DNA of 64,000 nt from Metapseudomonas otitidis (GTDB lineage: Bacteria > Pseudomonadota > Gammaproteobacteria > Pseudomonadales > Pseudomonadaceae). The position numbers and the translations under genes are program-made. A model generated the notes under the pieces. That model was not told the origin of the DNA and did no database searches. It worked only from the letters and a program-made list of their open reading frames with translations. The stretch spans positions 186,001-250,000 of the forward strand of contig NZ_FOJP01000006.1 in the NCBI RefSeq assembly GCF_900111835.1, written 5' to 3'. Each line of letters begins with the position of its first letter. Within the stretch, counting starts at the first letter, position 1. This document shows, one piece after another, positions 41,585-50,546 of the stretch.

Positions 41585-42327
41585 CTTCCTTCGAACCCAG
41601 CGAACACGATCTTCACGCCTACCTGGACGGCCAGCTTGACCCCGCGCAGGCCCGCCTGGTGGAGGCCTGGCTGGCCCGCCACCCCGAGGCTGCCGCCCAG
41701 GTGGAGGGCTGGCGCCAGGACATGCAGCACCTGCGTACCGGCCTCGCCGACCTGCAGGGGCTGCCGCCCAACCCGGCGCTGGACCCGCGTGCCATCCGCC
41801 GTGCGCGGCTGGCCCGACAACGGCGCCAATGGGCGACGGCGGCCGCATTGCTGCTGGCCCTGGGGCTGGGGGGCGTGGGTGGCTGGCAGGCCCGTGAGCA
41901 GACCCTGCTGGCGGACATCCCGCCCATGCAGGACGCCCTGGAGGCGCACCGCCTGTTCGCCCTGGGCAGCGTCGCGGTGGATGTGCAGGGCGATGCCGGC
42001 AACCTCCAGGCCTGGCTGGACCGGCGTTTCACCCACGCGTCGCGTATTCCCGACCTGTCGCCCTACGGCTTGCGCCCGGTGGGTGGGCGGCTGCTGACCA
42101 ACGAGCAGGGGGCGGCGGCGATCCTGCTGTTCGAGGACGCCAACGGCCAGCGGGTCAGCCTGTACCTGCGCTCGCCCGGCGCGCTCTATGCCGAGATGCC
42201 CAGCGGCAGCCGCCAGGACGGTGACCTGGAGGCGCGCTACTGGTCGCGCAATGGCTACAACTACGCGCTGGTGGGCCCCAGCGGTGATCCGCGTGGTGCG
42301 GTGGTGCAGCGGGCGCTTTCGCTGTAA
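41581..42327 (+). CDS. Anti-sigma factor, membrane-anchored
   Basis: This 248-residue protein has an N-terminal anti-sigma domain (about 1-60; SEHDLHAYLDGQLDPAQARLVEAWL), a transmembrane helix (about 85-105; ATAAALLLALGLGGVGGW) and a periplasmic domain (about 110-248). The N-terminal domain does not show the H-x3-C-x2-C zinc motif, so it is not a zinc-type ZAS redox sensor in the cytoplasm. Sensing is more likely periplasmic. It is co-translated with the sigma factor gene. Confidence 0.82.
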   Translation: MTSFEPSEHDLHAYLDGQLDPAQARLVEAWLARHPEAAAQVEGWRQDMQHLRTGLADLQGLPPNPALDPRAIRRARLARQRRQWATAAALLLALGLGGVGGWQAREQTLLADIPPMQDALEAHRLFALGSVAVDVQGDAGNLQAWLDRRFTHASRIPDLSPYGLRPVGGRLLTNEQGAAAILLFEDANGQRVSLYLRSPGALYAEMPSGSRQDGDLEARYWSRNGYNYALVGPSGDPRGAVVQRALSL

Positions 42328-42349
42328 GGGGCGGGCGCTGTGAGGGACA

Positions 42350-42371
42350 GCCCCGCGTACTGTGGCGGGGC
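42350..42371. terminator. Hairpin between the anti-sigma and flavin reductase genes
   Basis: GCCCCGC (42350-42356) pairs with GCGGGGC (42365-42371) over an 8-base loop in the 52-base gap between convergent genes. There is no T-run. Confidence 0.4.
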
Positions 42372-42379
42372 CGGCGCGC

Positions 42380-42976
42380 TTACATGCCGTTGGTGAAGGC
42401 GGGGTTGCTGAAGTCGATGCTGGCACGCACCGGCTGCAGGGCGCTGGCGTACTTGGCGAGGATGTCCAGGTCGTAGTCCAGGCGGTCGCGGATGCGCTGG
42501 TCGTCTTCGCTGACCACCTCGGCGCCGTTGAGCACCTTCTCCACGCCGCGGACGATCAGGTGTTCGGGCAGGTAGCAGAGGCGGCAGTTCTTGTAGCTGG
42601 AGGCGCGCAGCTCGCTGATCGGGTAGCCGCCGCCGATGCCGGAGGAGACGCCCACCAGCAGCCCCGGCTTGTGGGCCAGTTCGGCCTTGCTGGCATAGAT
42701 GAAGAAGTTCTTGATGGCCGGGCAGGCCATGCCGTTCCACTCGGGGGCGATGATCACCACCGCGTCGGCGGCCTTCAGCTGTTGCTGGAAGCCGGCCCAG
42801 GGGCCGGTGTCTTCGGCGGGCCACAGTGGCAGCGGTTGCTGGCCGAGGTCGATGACCGAGGTGCCGGCCTCATCGGCCAGCTTCAGGTCGACCAGGCGTT
42901 GGCGGATGAAGCGGGCGACCTTGCCGGACTGGCTGTTGGCGCGGCTGGAGCCGGCCACGATGGCGTAGTTGAGCAT
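42380..42976 (-). CDS. NADPH-dependent FMN reductase / quinone reductase
   Basis: This 198-residue flavodoxin-fold oxidoreductase of the NADPH-dependent FMN reductase family (SsuE/ChrR/ArsH type) has the flavin phosphate loop VAGSSRANSQSGKVARF, then IIAPEWNGMACPAIKNFF and GVSSGIGGGYPI, which bind FMN. It probably reduces FMN or quinones as a two-electron detoxifying enzyme. The ATG at 42976 is the conserved start. It is convergent with the anti-sigma gene and 99 bases downstream of tlpQ on the same strand. The physiological substrate is not predictable. Confidence 0.8.
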   Translation of the reverse strand: MLNYAIVAGSSRANSQSGKVARFIRQRLVDLKLADEAGTSVIDLGQQPLPLWPAEDTGPWAGFQQQLKAADAVVIIAPEWNGMACPAIKNFFIYASKAELAHKPGLLVGVSSGIGGGYPISELRASSYKNCRLCYLPEHLIVRGVEKVLNGAEVVSEDDQRIRDRLDYDLDILAKYASALQPVRASIDFSNPAFTNGM

Positions 42977-43075
42977 TGTGTTGTCCTTGCAGGAACGAGG
43001 AAGGGGGAGGGGCAGGCTAGCGAGCGGCACGCCGGCGAACAAGCGCCGGCGTGCCAGGGCGTGGAGCCGATGGCG

Positions 43076-45220
43076 TCAGACCTTGAACTGGTCCATCAGG
43101 CCCTGCTGGTGGTTGGCCAGGCGGTTTAGGTTCTGGCTGACCTCGGCCGACTCCCGTGCCCGCACCGAGAGGGATTCGGTGACATCGCGGATGGCGGCGA
43201 CGTTGCGGTTGATCTCCTCGGCCACGGCGCTCTGCTCCTCGGCGGCGCTGGCGATCTGCAGGTTCATGTCGGTGATCACGGTGACGGCATCGCCGATCTT
43301 GCGCAGCGAGGTCACCGTCTGGCCGACCTGCTCGACGCTGTTCTGGGCCTGGCGGTGGCTGCTGTGCATGGAGCCGACCACTTCGCGGGTGCCGTGTTGC
43401 AGGCCTTCGATGACCTGGCGGATCTCTTCCACCGAGTCCTGGGTGCGCTTGGCCAGGCTGCGCACCTCGTCGGCGACCACGGCGAAGCCGCGGCCGGCTT
43501 CACCTGCGCGGGCGGCTTCGATGGCGGCGTTGAGGGCCAGCAGGTTGGTCTGCTCGGCGATGGCGCGGATCACCTCCAGCACGGAGCCGATCTGCTCGCT
43601 GCTGCTGGAGAGGCCTTGCACCTCTTCCATGGCGGCGCTCATCTCGCTGGCCAGCTGCTCGATGGCGCTGGTGGTGCGGTCGATCATCGCCAGGCCTTCC
43701 TGTGTGGCCAGGTCGGCGCCCCGTGCGGCTTCGGCGGCCTGGGCGGCGCTGTGGGCCACGTCGTGGGCAGTGGCACTCATCTCGTTGGAGGCGGTGGCCA
43801 CCTGGTCGACTTCCTTGTACTGCTGCTGCATGCCGGCGCTGGTCTGCTCGGCGATGGAGGAGGCCTGGTCGGCAGTGCCCCGGGCATCCTGAACCGAGCG
43901 CTTCACGTCGGCGATGATCGGCTGCAGCTTGTCAAGGAAGCGGTTGAACCAGCCGGCCAGCTCGCCCAGTTCATCCTGGCGGGCGTACTCCAGGCGGCGG
44001 GTGAGGTCGCCTTCGCCGCTGGCGATGTTCTTCAGCATGGCGGCCACGCCGAGGATCGGCCGGGTGACGCCGAGGGCGGTGAGCCACATCAGGCCGAGGC
44101 CGAGCACGGCGGCGGCGAGGCCGATGAGGGCCGAAACCAGGCTGCTGGCGTCGCGCTGGGCGTCCAGCTCCTGCTGCAGCTTGATGGCGGGGGCGAGCAG
44201 TACTTTGTCCGGCACTTCCAGCAGCACGCTCCAGGGCGAGGCGGTGGGGATCGGCTTGAAGGGCTCCATCACCCGCAGCATGCCGTCCTTGTCGACGTTG
44301 CTGGGCTTGCCGCTCTGGAGGGCAGAGGTGAGGGCGGCGGCGTCGGCACCGAAGACGGCGTCGAGCTTCTGGCTGAGCTTGCCGATGTCCTGGCTGTGGC
44401 CGGCGAGCAGGCCGGCGGGGCTGAGGATGCTGATGTGGGCCTTGCCGTCGTACAGCTCCTGGCTGCCTTGCTGGCTGAGCTGCTGGAGGCTGTCGAGGCT
44501 GATGTCCAGGCCCATGACGCCGACGACCTTGTCGTTCTGAATCAGCGGGAAGGCGATGCTGGTCATGAGGATCTTGCGGTCGCCGACATCGTCGAAGTAG
44601 GGCTCCAGCACGCAGGAGTCGCGGGTCTGGATGGGGCAGGTGTACCAGGCGTTGTAGGGCGAGCCGCTGGGGCCGGTGCTGTCGTCCGCGAGCATCTTCT
44701 CGTCCATGGTTTCCGACAGCAGCTTGCCGGGCGTGGCCTGGGACCAGTAGAGGGCGAAGCGGCCCTTTTCGTTGCTGCCCAGCTCGCCCTGTTCGGTGAA
44801 CAGTTCGTCCTTGCCGTCCAGGGCGTTGGGCTCGAACACCACGTAGAGGCCCAGCAGGCTGGGGTTGGCCTCCAGGCTGGTGCGCACCTGGCGGGTCAGG
44901 TCCTCGCGCAGGTCGAAGGCGTCGAGGAAGCGCTTCTCGGCCTGTTCCTTGAGGAACAGTATCTGGCGGGAAAAACCCTTGCCGTACTGGTAGGCGTCCA
45001 TGAAGTAGCGCTGGATGCGGATGGCCTGCAGTTCGCCACGCGCCTGCATCCGTTGTCGGGCGCTGTGGTCGAGCATCTGGGAGCTGGAGGCCTTCACCAG
45101 TTCGGCGCTGCGTTTGGACTGGTAGAGGGAGGCGCCTACCAGGAGGGTCACGATGGCCAGCAGGCAGAGGCCGGCGAGCAGGGTGATCTTCCACTGGATG
45201 GAAAGGCGACTGAACGGCAT
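43076..45220 (-). CDS. tlpQ: Methyl-accepting chemotaxis protein, TlpQ-like
   Basis: This 714-residue chemoreceptor has transmembrane helices at about 11-32 and 355-378, a periplasmic domain of about 320 residues of dCache size (GNKEGRFALYW-type: [17 protein letters not shown]-like [36 protein letters not shown]), HAMP, and a signalling tip [22 protein letters not shown]. It ends without an NWETF-type methyltransferase tail. TlpQ of P. aeruginosa (714 residues as I recall) senses histamine and polyamines, and it sits beside the same transporter gene. A flagellar sigma-28 promoter precedes it. Ligand is inferred by homology only. Confidence 0.8.
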   Translation of the reverse strand: MPFSRLSIQWKITLLAGLCLLAIVTLLVGASLYQSKRSAELVKASSSQMLDHSARQRMQARGELQAIRIQRYFMDAYQYGKGFSRQILFLKEQAEKRFLDAFDLREDLTRQVRTSLEANPSLLGLYVVFEPNALDGKDELFTEQGELGSNEKGRFALYWSQATPGKLLSETMDEKMLADDSTGPSGSPYNAWYTCPIQTRDSCVLEPYFDDVGDRKILMTSIAFPLIQNDKVVGVMGLDISLDSLQQLSQQGSQELYDGKAHISILSPAGLLAGHSQDIGKLSQKLDAVFGADAAALTSALQSGKPSNVDKDGMLRVMEPFKPIPTASPWSVLLEVPDKVLLAPAIKLQQELDAQRDASSLVSALIGLAAAVLGLGLMWLTALGVTRPILGVAAMLKNIASGEGDLTRRLEYARQDELGELAGWFNRFLDKLQPIIADVKRSVQDARGTADQASSIAEQTSAGMQQQYKEVDQVATASNEMSATAHDVAHSAAQAAEAARGADLATQEGLAMIDRTTSAIEQLASEMSAAMEEVQGLSSSSEQIGSVLEVIRAIAEQTNLLALNAAIEAARAGEAGRGFAVVADEVRSLAKRTQDSVEEIRQVIEGLQHGTREVVGSMHSSHRQAQNSVEQVGQTVTSLRKIGDAVTVITDMNLQIASAAEEQSAVAEEINRNVAAIRDVTESLSVRARESAEVSQNLNRLANHQQGLMDQFKV

Positions 45221-45255
45221 GGTCTTTTCCTTCTTCTCGTCAGACTACAAGGCGG

Positions 45256-45282
45256 CTATCGGCCAGTTGGCCACTTACTTGA
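45256..45282 (-). promoter_or_regulatory. Sigma-28 (FliA) promoter of tlpQ
   Basis: On the minus strand TCAAG (45278-45282), 14 bases, then GCCGATAG (45256-45263) fits the FliA consensus TCAAG-N14-GCCGATA. It lies 36 bases before the tlpQ ATG, placing the receptor in the flagellar late-gene class. Confidence 0.75.
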
Positions 45283-45469
45283 TCAGGCCGGTCCTGGCGA
45301 TGGAGCTTCCAACTCGAAACGACTGCTGCGGGCGCAGCATGCAAGGATTATGCACGCATCGTTCAGCATTCTGAACATATATCCGTTTTGACAGTATCGT
45401 TCGCTTTCGGCAGAGTACGCCGCTTTTTTTGCCGCTCTCCTTGAACAGGGCGGCCTTCGGGAGAGTGGA

Positions 45470-46789
45470 ATGAATGCGGTGATCGTGGCAGTCGGCGTGA
45501 TGCTGGTGCTGAGCCTGCTGCGCGTGCACGTGGTGCTGGCGCTGATCCTGGGTGCGCTGGTGGGCGGCCTGCTGGGTGGGCTTGGCGTGGACGGCACGCT
45601 GGAGGCCTTCAACAAGGGGCTGGGCGGTGGTGCGACCGTTGCGCTGTCCTACGCGATGCTGGGGGCCTTTGCCGTGGCAATTTCCCGCTCCGGGCTAGCC
45701 CATGCGCTGGCCGACCGGGTGCTGGCGCTGGTGGGGCGCCAGGATGGCAACGGCGGCGGTGCCCTGAAATGGGGCCTGGTGGCGCTGTTGCTGGGCGTTG
45801 CGATCGCTTCGCAGAACATCCTGCCGATCCACATCGCCTTCATCCCGCTGCTGGTGCCGCCGCTGCTGTACGTGTTGACCCGCCTGCAGATCGACCGCCG
45901 GCTGGTGGCCTGCGTGATCACCTTCGGCCTGATCACGCCGTACATGTTCCTGCCGGTGGGCTTCGGCAACATCTTCCTCAACGAGATCCTGCTGGCCAAC
46001 GTGGCCCGCAGCGGGGCGGACATCAGTGGCGTCAGCGTCACCCAGGCGATGGCCATCCCGGCGCTGGGCATGGTCGCGGGCCTGCTGATCGCGGTGCTGT
46101 TCAGCTATCGGCGCAAGCGTGTCTACGACCTGGAGCGCATCGCCGCTGCCGAGCAGGTGGAGGTGGCCTACGACCGCCGCAGCCTGCTGGCGGCCGGGGC
46201 GGCCATTGTCGCCGCCTTCGTGGTGCAGCTGTGGCTGGACTCGATGATCGTCGGCGCACTGGTGGGCTTCCTGCTGTTCTCCGCCAGCGGCGTGGTGCGC
46301 TGGCGCCAGGTGGACGACCTGTTCACCGAGGGCATGAAGATGATGGCGATGATCGGCTTCATCATGATCGCCGCCGCCGGCTTCGCCGAGGTGATGCGCG
46401 CCACTGGCCAGGTGGCCACCCTGGTGGAGGCCTCCGCCGGGCTGATCGGCAACAGCAAGGCGCTTGGCGCGCTGCTGATGCTGCTGGTGGGGCTGCTGGT
46501 GACCATGGGCATCGGCTCGTCGTTCTCCACGGTGCCGATCATCGCGGCGATCTTCGTGCCGCTGTGTCTGCAGCTGGGCTTCAGCCCGCTGGCCATCGTC
46601 TCCATCGTCGGCACCGCCGGCGCACTGGGAGACGCCGGTTCGCCGGCCTCCGACTCGACGCTGGGCCCTACCTCCGGCCTGAACGTGGACGGCCAGCACA
46701 ACCACATCTGGGACACCGTGGTGCCCACCTTCCTGCATTACAACCTGCCCCTGCTGGCCTTCGGCTGGCTGGCGGCCATGGTGTTGTGA
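45470..46789 (+). CDS. Putative amino-acid or cation transporter, Na+/H+ antiporter family
   Basis: This 439-residue inner-membrane protein has about 11-12 helices and resembles the Na+/H+ antiporter family (YuiF/NhaC-related). The conserved parts are [41 protein letters not shown], and [21 protein letters not shown] near the end. Members are annotated as antiporters or as amino-acid permeases, and sequence alone does not decide. It lies between two chemoreceptors in divergent arrangement with tlpQ, so it may carry one of their ligands. The same trio occurs in P. aeruginosa as I recall. Confidence 0.8.
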   Translation: MNAVIVAVGVMLVLSLLRVHVVLALILGALVGGLLGGLGVDGTLEAFNKGLGGGATVALSYAMLGAFAVAISRSGLAHALADRVLALVGRQDGNGGGALKWGLVALLLGVAIASQNILPIHIAFIPLLVPPLLYVLTRLQIDRRLVACVITFGLITPYMFLPVGFGNIFLNEILLANVARSGADISGVSVTQAMAIPALGMVAGLLIAVLFSYRRKRVYDLERIAAAEQVEVAYDRRSLLAAGAAIVAAFVVQLWLDSMIVGALVGFLLFSASGVVRWRQVDDLFTEGMKMMAMIGFIMIAAAGFAEVMRATGQVATLVEASAGLIGNSKALGALLMLLVGLLVTMGIGSSFSTVPIIAAIFVPLCLQLGFSPLAIVSIVGTAGALGDAGSPASDSTLGPTSGLNVDGQHNHIWDTVVPTFLHYNLPLLAFGWLAAMVL

Positions 46790-46840
46790 CGGAGCGCTCG
46801 TTCCGCCGCGTTTTCCCCACGATTCGCTATAGCTAATGAA

Positions 46841-46866
46841 GGGACAGCCGATACCTCGGCTGTCCC
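46841..46866 (+). terminator. Terminator after the transporter gene
   Basis: GGGACAGCCGA (46841-46851) and TCGGCTGTCCC (46856-46866) form a perfect 11-base stem with a 4-base loop, followed by CCTTTCGTTTT. It lies 52 bases after the transporter stop and 40 bases before the next gene. Confidence 0.8.
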
Positions 46867-46906
46867 CCTTTCGTTTTCCCGGTCTGCCGCCCTGAGGAAT
46901 GGATAC

Positions 46907-48589
46907 ATGCGCCTGACACTCAAAACCAAGGTCCTGCTGCTGGCGCTCGCGCCGGTGATACTGTTCGCCGTCGTGCTCAGCGGCGCAGCAGCCAAGGTCC
47001 TGCTGAGCCTCGCCGAGGGTGAGGTGAAGGAAACCCGCGAGCGTCTGATCGATGAGAACCGCCGTGAACTGCAGCATTACATGCAGATCGCCCTGGGCTC
47101 GGTGCAGATGCTGTATGACGCGTCGGCCGCCAATGACATGGTGAGCCGCGAAAAAGCCATCGAGATCCTGAAGAAGATCAAGTACGGCAAGGACAGCTAC
47201 TTCTTCGCCTACGACTCCCAGGTGATCCGCCTGTTCCGTGGCGACAGCCCAGTGGACGTGGGCAAGAGCTTCTCCGGCCGCAAGGACGTCAACGGCGTGG
47301 CCGTGAACGACGAACTGGTCCGGGTCGCCAAGGATGACAGCCGCTACGTGTTCTACAGCTCGCCCTTGCCGGGCAACGAGAGCGTGCAGGTGCCCAAGCT
47401 CGCCTACAGCTATTACCTGCCCAAGTGGGACATGGCCCTGGGCACGGCGGTGAACCTGGACGGCGTCGAGGCCCAGGTGGCCGAGGTGCAGGAGGCGATC
47501 GACGCGCGCATCAGCACCATCCTCACCAGCATCGTGGTGATTGCGGTGATTTTGCTGGTGGTATTCGGCATCGTCGGCACGACCCTGGCCAACGCCTTCC
47601 TGCGTCCGTTGCAGCAGATCAAGGCCAACCTTGACGACATCGCCGCCGGTGACGGTGACCTGACCCACCGCCTGCCGATCAACAGCCAGGACGAGCTGGG
47701 CGAGCTGGCTGGCTCCTTCAACCGCTTCGTCGAGAAGATCCACGGCCTGGTGCGCCAGATCGTCGAGATGACCGTGCAGCTCACCGGCCTGGTGGACCAG
47801 GTGTCCGCCCAGGCCCACCGCTCCGAGCAGGCCATGGAGCGCCAGCGCCACGAGACCGACCAGGTGGCTACGGCCATCAACGAGATGAGCGCCGCCGCCC
47901 ATGAGGTGGCCCAGAGCGCCCAGGGGGCTGCCGAGGCCGCACAGAAGACCGACCAGGAAGGCCAGGCCGCCAAGCGCGTGGTGGACGGCAGCATCACCCG
48001 TATCCATTCGCTGGTGGGTGACATCCGCGAGAGCGGCGTGTCCCTGGACAGCCTGCAGCAGGACGTGCAGTCCATCGTCAGCGTGCTGGGGGTGATCCGC
48101 TCCATTGCCGAGCAGACCAACCTGCTGGCCCTCAACGCCGCCATCGAGGCGGCCCGCGCGGGTGAGGCCGGTCGCGGCTTCGCCGTGGTGGCCGACGAGG
48201 TGCGTGCCCTGGCCAGCCGCACCCAGCAGAGCACCCAGGAAATCCAGGGCATGATCGACCGCCTGCAACAGGGCACCCAGGAAGCGGTGACCGCCATGCG
48301 CCGCTCCAGCGATGCCGGCGAGGTCACCAGCGAGCAGGCCAACCAGGCCGGCGCCTCGCTGGACGCCATCGCCGGGCTGATCGGCACCATCAACGCCATG
48401 AACGCGCAGATCGCCAGCGCTGCCGAGGAGCAGACGGCGGTGGCCGAGGAGATCAACCGCAGCGTGCACCAGATCGCCGTGGCCGTGGACAGCGTCGCCG
48501 ACGACACCCGCCAGGGTGCCGAGACCGCCCGCTCCCTGGCCGCCCTGGGCGACCGCCTGGGTGCACTGGTGCGTCAGTTCCGCATCTGA
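46907..48589 (+). CDS. ctpM: Methyl-accepting chemotaxis protein with single Cache domain, CtpM-like
   Basis: This 560-residue chemoreceptor has transmembrane helices near 8-30 and 196-220 with a small periplasmic single-Cache domain between them ([37 protein letters not shown]). HAMP and a signalling domain with [24 protein letters not shown] follow. It has no C-terminal pentapeptide and ends VRQFRI. P. aeruginosa CtpM (560 residues as I recall) is the malate receptor and lies next to the same transporter, so malate or another small organic acid is the likely ligand. A sigma-28 promoter is not evident here. Confidence 0.75.
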   Translation: MRLTLKTKVLLLALAPVILFAVVLSGAAAKVLLSLAEGEVKETRERLIDENRRELQHYMQIALGSVQMLYDASAANDMVSREKAIEILKKIKYGKDSYFFAYDSQVIRLFRGDSPVDVGKSFSGRKDVNGVAVNDELVRVAKDDSRYVFYSSPLPGNESVQVPKLAYSYYLPKWDMALGTAVNLDGVEAQVAEVQEAIDARISTILTSIVVIAVILLVVFGIVGTTLANAFLRPLQQIKANLDDIAAGDGDLTHRLPINSQDELGELAGSFNRFVEKIHGLVRQIVEMTVQLTGLVDQVSAQAHRSEQAMERQRHETDQVATAINEMSAAAHEVAQSAQGAAEAAQKTDQEGQAAKRVVDGSITRIHSLVGDIRESGVSLDSLQQDVQSIVSVLGVIRSIAEQTNLLALNAAIEAARAGEAGRGFAVVADEVRALASRTQQSTQEIQGMIDRLQQGTQEAVTAMRRSSDAGEVTSEQANQAGASLDAIAGLIGTINAMNAQIASAAEEQTAVAEEINRSVHQIAVAVDSVADDTRQGAETARSLAALGDRLGALVRQFRI

Positions 48590-48630
48590 TTGCCGGCCCG
48601 TTCGGCTCGGGGCGCGAGGCCATTCGTGTT

Positions 48631-48646
48631 CCGGGCTGAAGCCCGG
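48631..48646. repeat. REP-like palindrome
   Basis: CCGGGCT-GA-AGCCCGG is a tight hairpin of 7 base pairs in the 168-base gap between ctpM and the AI-2E transporter gene. Short GC palindromes of this kind are scattered in Pseudomonas genomes. Only one is seen here, so its repeat status is inferred. Confidence 0.4.
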
Positions 48647-48757
48647 GCCAAGGCGACTCCACCCCTGGCGCTTTCGGGCGCTGCACCTGCAAAGTCTTCG
48701 CACTTTGTGCCGACACTGGCGGACTAAACCGGTAACCCCACTGGATACCGCCCGCCC

Positions 48758-49825
48758 ATGTCCGCCTCTCGCTATCCCCTCGAACTTCGCTCGCTGATCC
48801 TGCTGCTGGTGCTGGTCTCCCTGGCCTTCATCTGGATCCTGCTGCCGTTCTATGGCGCCGCCTTCTGGGCGGTGGTGCTGGCAGTGGTGTTCGCACCACT
48901 GCAACGCCGCCTGGCCCTGCGCCTGGGTGGGCGGGGCAACCTGTCGGCGCTGCTGACCTTGGGGGTGTGCCTGCTGGTGGCGATCATCCCGGTGTGCCTG
49001 ATCGGCCTGCTGCTGGTGCAGCAGGGGGCCGATCTGTACAGCCGTCTGGAGTCCGGCGAGCTGGACCTGGGCATGTACCTGGAACGCTTCATCGACCTGC
49101 TCCCGCAGGCGCTACAGCATCAGTTGGGGCGCTTCGGCCTGGACAACCTGAACGGCCTGCGTGACCGCCTGGTGGGTGCCGCCACCCAGGGCAGCCAGTT
49201 CCTTGCGACCCAGGCGTTCTCCATCGGGCAGGACACCTTCCAGGTGGTGATCGGCTTCTTCCTGATGCTCTACCTGCTGTTCTTCTTCCTCCGCGACGGC
49301 CCGGAAATCGTGCGGCACATCCGCACGGCGGTGCCCTTGGCGGATCACCACAAGCGTCGCCTGCAGCTGAAGTTCACCCGTGTGGTGCGGGCGACGGTCA
49401 AGGGCAACGTGGTGGTGGCGGTGATCCAGGGCGGGTTGGGTGGCGTGGTGTTCTGGCTGCTGGACATCCCCAGTGCATTGCTCTGGGGCGTGCTGATGGC
49501 CTTCCTGTCCCTGCTGCCGGCAGTGGGCTCGGGGCTGATCTGGGCGCCGGTGGCGGCCTGGCTGATGCTCAGCGGTGACCTCTGGCAGGGCGTGGTGCTG
49601 GTGCTGGTGGGCGTGCTGGTGATCGGCATGGTGGACAACCTGCTGCGGCCGATCCTGGTGGGCAAGGACACGCGCATGCCGGACTACCTGGTGCTGCTCT
49701 CCACCCTGGGCGGGATTTCGCTGTTCGGCCTCAATGGCTTCGTCATCGGCCCGCTGGTGGCGGCGCTGTTCATGGCCAGCTGGGGGTTGTTCGTCAGCAC
49801 CCGTCGGCGGGTCCGCCTGCCTTAA
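48758..49825 (+). CDS. AI-2E family transporter (PerM/YdiK-like)
   Basis: This 355-residue inner-membrane protein has about eight helices. The AI-2E transporter family (PF01594-type) pattern includes PFYGAAFWAVVLAVVFAPL near the start, GDTFQVVIGFFLMLYLLFFFLRDG-like sequence, and the final GLNGFVIGPLVAALFMASWG. Members export diverse small molecules or Na+ and are often mis-named for autoinducer-2. Its stop overlaps the alkB stop on the other strand within CTTAAG. Confidence 0.82.
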   Translation: MSASRYPLELRSLILLLVLVSLAFIWILLPFYGAAFWAVVLAVVFAPLQRRLALRLGGRGNLSALLTLGVCLLVAIIPVCLIGLLLVQQGADLYSRLESGELDLGMYLERFIDLLPQALQHQLGRFGLDNLNGLRDRLVGAATQGSQFLATQAFSIGQDTFQVVIGFFLMLYLLFFFLRDGPEIVRHIRTAVPLADHHKRRLQLKFTRVVRATVKGNVVVAVIQGGLGGVVFWLLDIPSALLWGVLMAFLSLLPAVGSGLIWAPVAAWLMLSGDLWQGVVLVLVGVLVIGMVDNLLRPILVGKDTRMPDYLVLLSTLGGISLFGLNGFVIGPLVAALFMASWGLFVSTRRRVRLP

Positions 49826-50352
49826 GGCGCTGCCCGCAGGCGGCGGAAGGTGAGGCTGATGCGCGGGCCGGCGGCTTCGGTCCGGGGAATGGCGTGCAGC
49901 CAGTGGGCCTGGACGGCCTGGTCCATGTAGAGCAGCGAGCCGGACGGTAGCGTCCAGGCCACTTCGTGCTCGCGGTCGGCCTTGCTGCGGAAGCGGATCT
50001 CGCGGGAGTCCCCGAGGGAGAGGATGGCCACCCCGGTGCCGGATTCCAGCACCTCGCACTCATCGGAATGAAAGCCCATGGATGACTGGCCGTCTTCGTA
50101 GAGGTTGAGCAGGCAGTTGTTGGCAGAGAAGCCAATGACCGGCTGCAGGCGCTCGCCAAGCCGTTGGGCCCAGGCCGGTAGTGGCGTGGCGGGGTAGTGG
50201 ATCTGCGAGTAGTTGTAGGCGACCCCGTAGCTGGCAGTGCGCCGCGCGCGCATGCGGGTGTCCCAGGTGACCGTTTCGAGCAGTTGGCGCAAGTGGCTGT
50301 CCGGCTCGTCGAGGAAATCGGGGATGAACAGCAGGTCGGGTCTTGGGTGCAC
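49822..50352 (-). CDS. AlkB-like 2-oxoglutarate/Fe(II)-dependent dioxygenase
   Basis: This 176-residue enzyme of the AlkB family repairs alkylated bases by oxidative demethylation, with Fe(II) and 2-oxoglutarate. The iron triad is His95-x-Asp97 (FHSDE) and His153 (HWLHAIPR), and the 2-oxoglutarate arginines are in ISLTFRRL. NCLLNLYEDGQSSMGFHSD and SLLYMDQAVQAHWLHAIPRT match family blocks. The GTG at 50352 (HPRPDLLFIPDFLDEPD) is preferred because AAGGA precedes it. A longer ATG start at 50436 adds 28 proline-rich residues. It is AlkB-like but shorter than E. coli AlkB (216), closer to ALKBH2/3-type proteins. Confidence 0.82.
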   Translation of the reverse strand: MHPRPDLLFIPDFLDEPDSHLRQLLETVTWDTRMRARRTASYGVAYNYSQIHYPATPLPAWAQRLGERLQPVIGFSANNCLLNLYEDGQSSMGFHSDECEVLESGTGVAILSLGDSREIRFRSKADREHEVAWTLPSGSLLYMDQAVQAHWLHAIPRTEAAGPRISLTFRRLRAAP

Positions 50353-50499
50353 GGCTTCGTCCTTGATGGGGTGCGGCGGCGGGGCGCCCGCTGGAGCAGG
50401 CTGCCGATGATGCCGGGACTTGCCGGCTGGCGCCATGGTCTTGCTGGTTTCACCTGCCTGGAGGCGGAAGGGGAGGGGACCCCGAAGTGAACGGCCATG

Positions 50500-50527
50500 A
50501 AAAAGCCCGGCATTCGCCGGGCTTTTT
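50500..50527. terminator. Strong bidirectional terminator of the nuo operon
   Basis: AAAAAGCCCGGC (50500-50511) pairs perfectly with GCCGGGCTTTTT (50516-50527) over a 4-base loop, with A and T runs on both sides. It lies 20 bases beyond the nuoN stop and closes the leftward complex I operon. Confidence 0.93.
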
Positions 50528-50546
50528 CGTTGCTGCCGTGGGGCAC

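Noticed and set aside
46867-46906. A sigma-28 promoter before the ctpM-like gene
   Set aside because: The best match ends GCCGCCC instead of GCCGATA and lacks a TCAAG or TAAAG box at the right distance.
45695-48904. A 1,069-codon open frame antisense to the transporter and ctpM genes
   Set aside because: The translation is His/Gln/Gly-rich antisense noise spanning two well-supported genes and a terminator.
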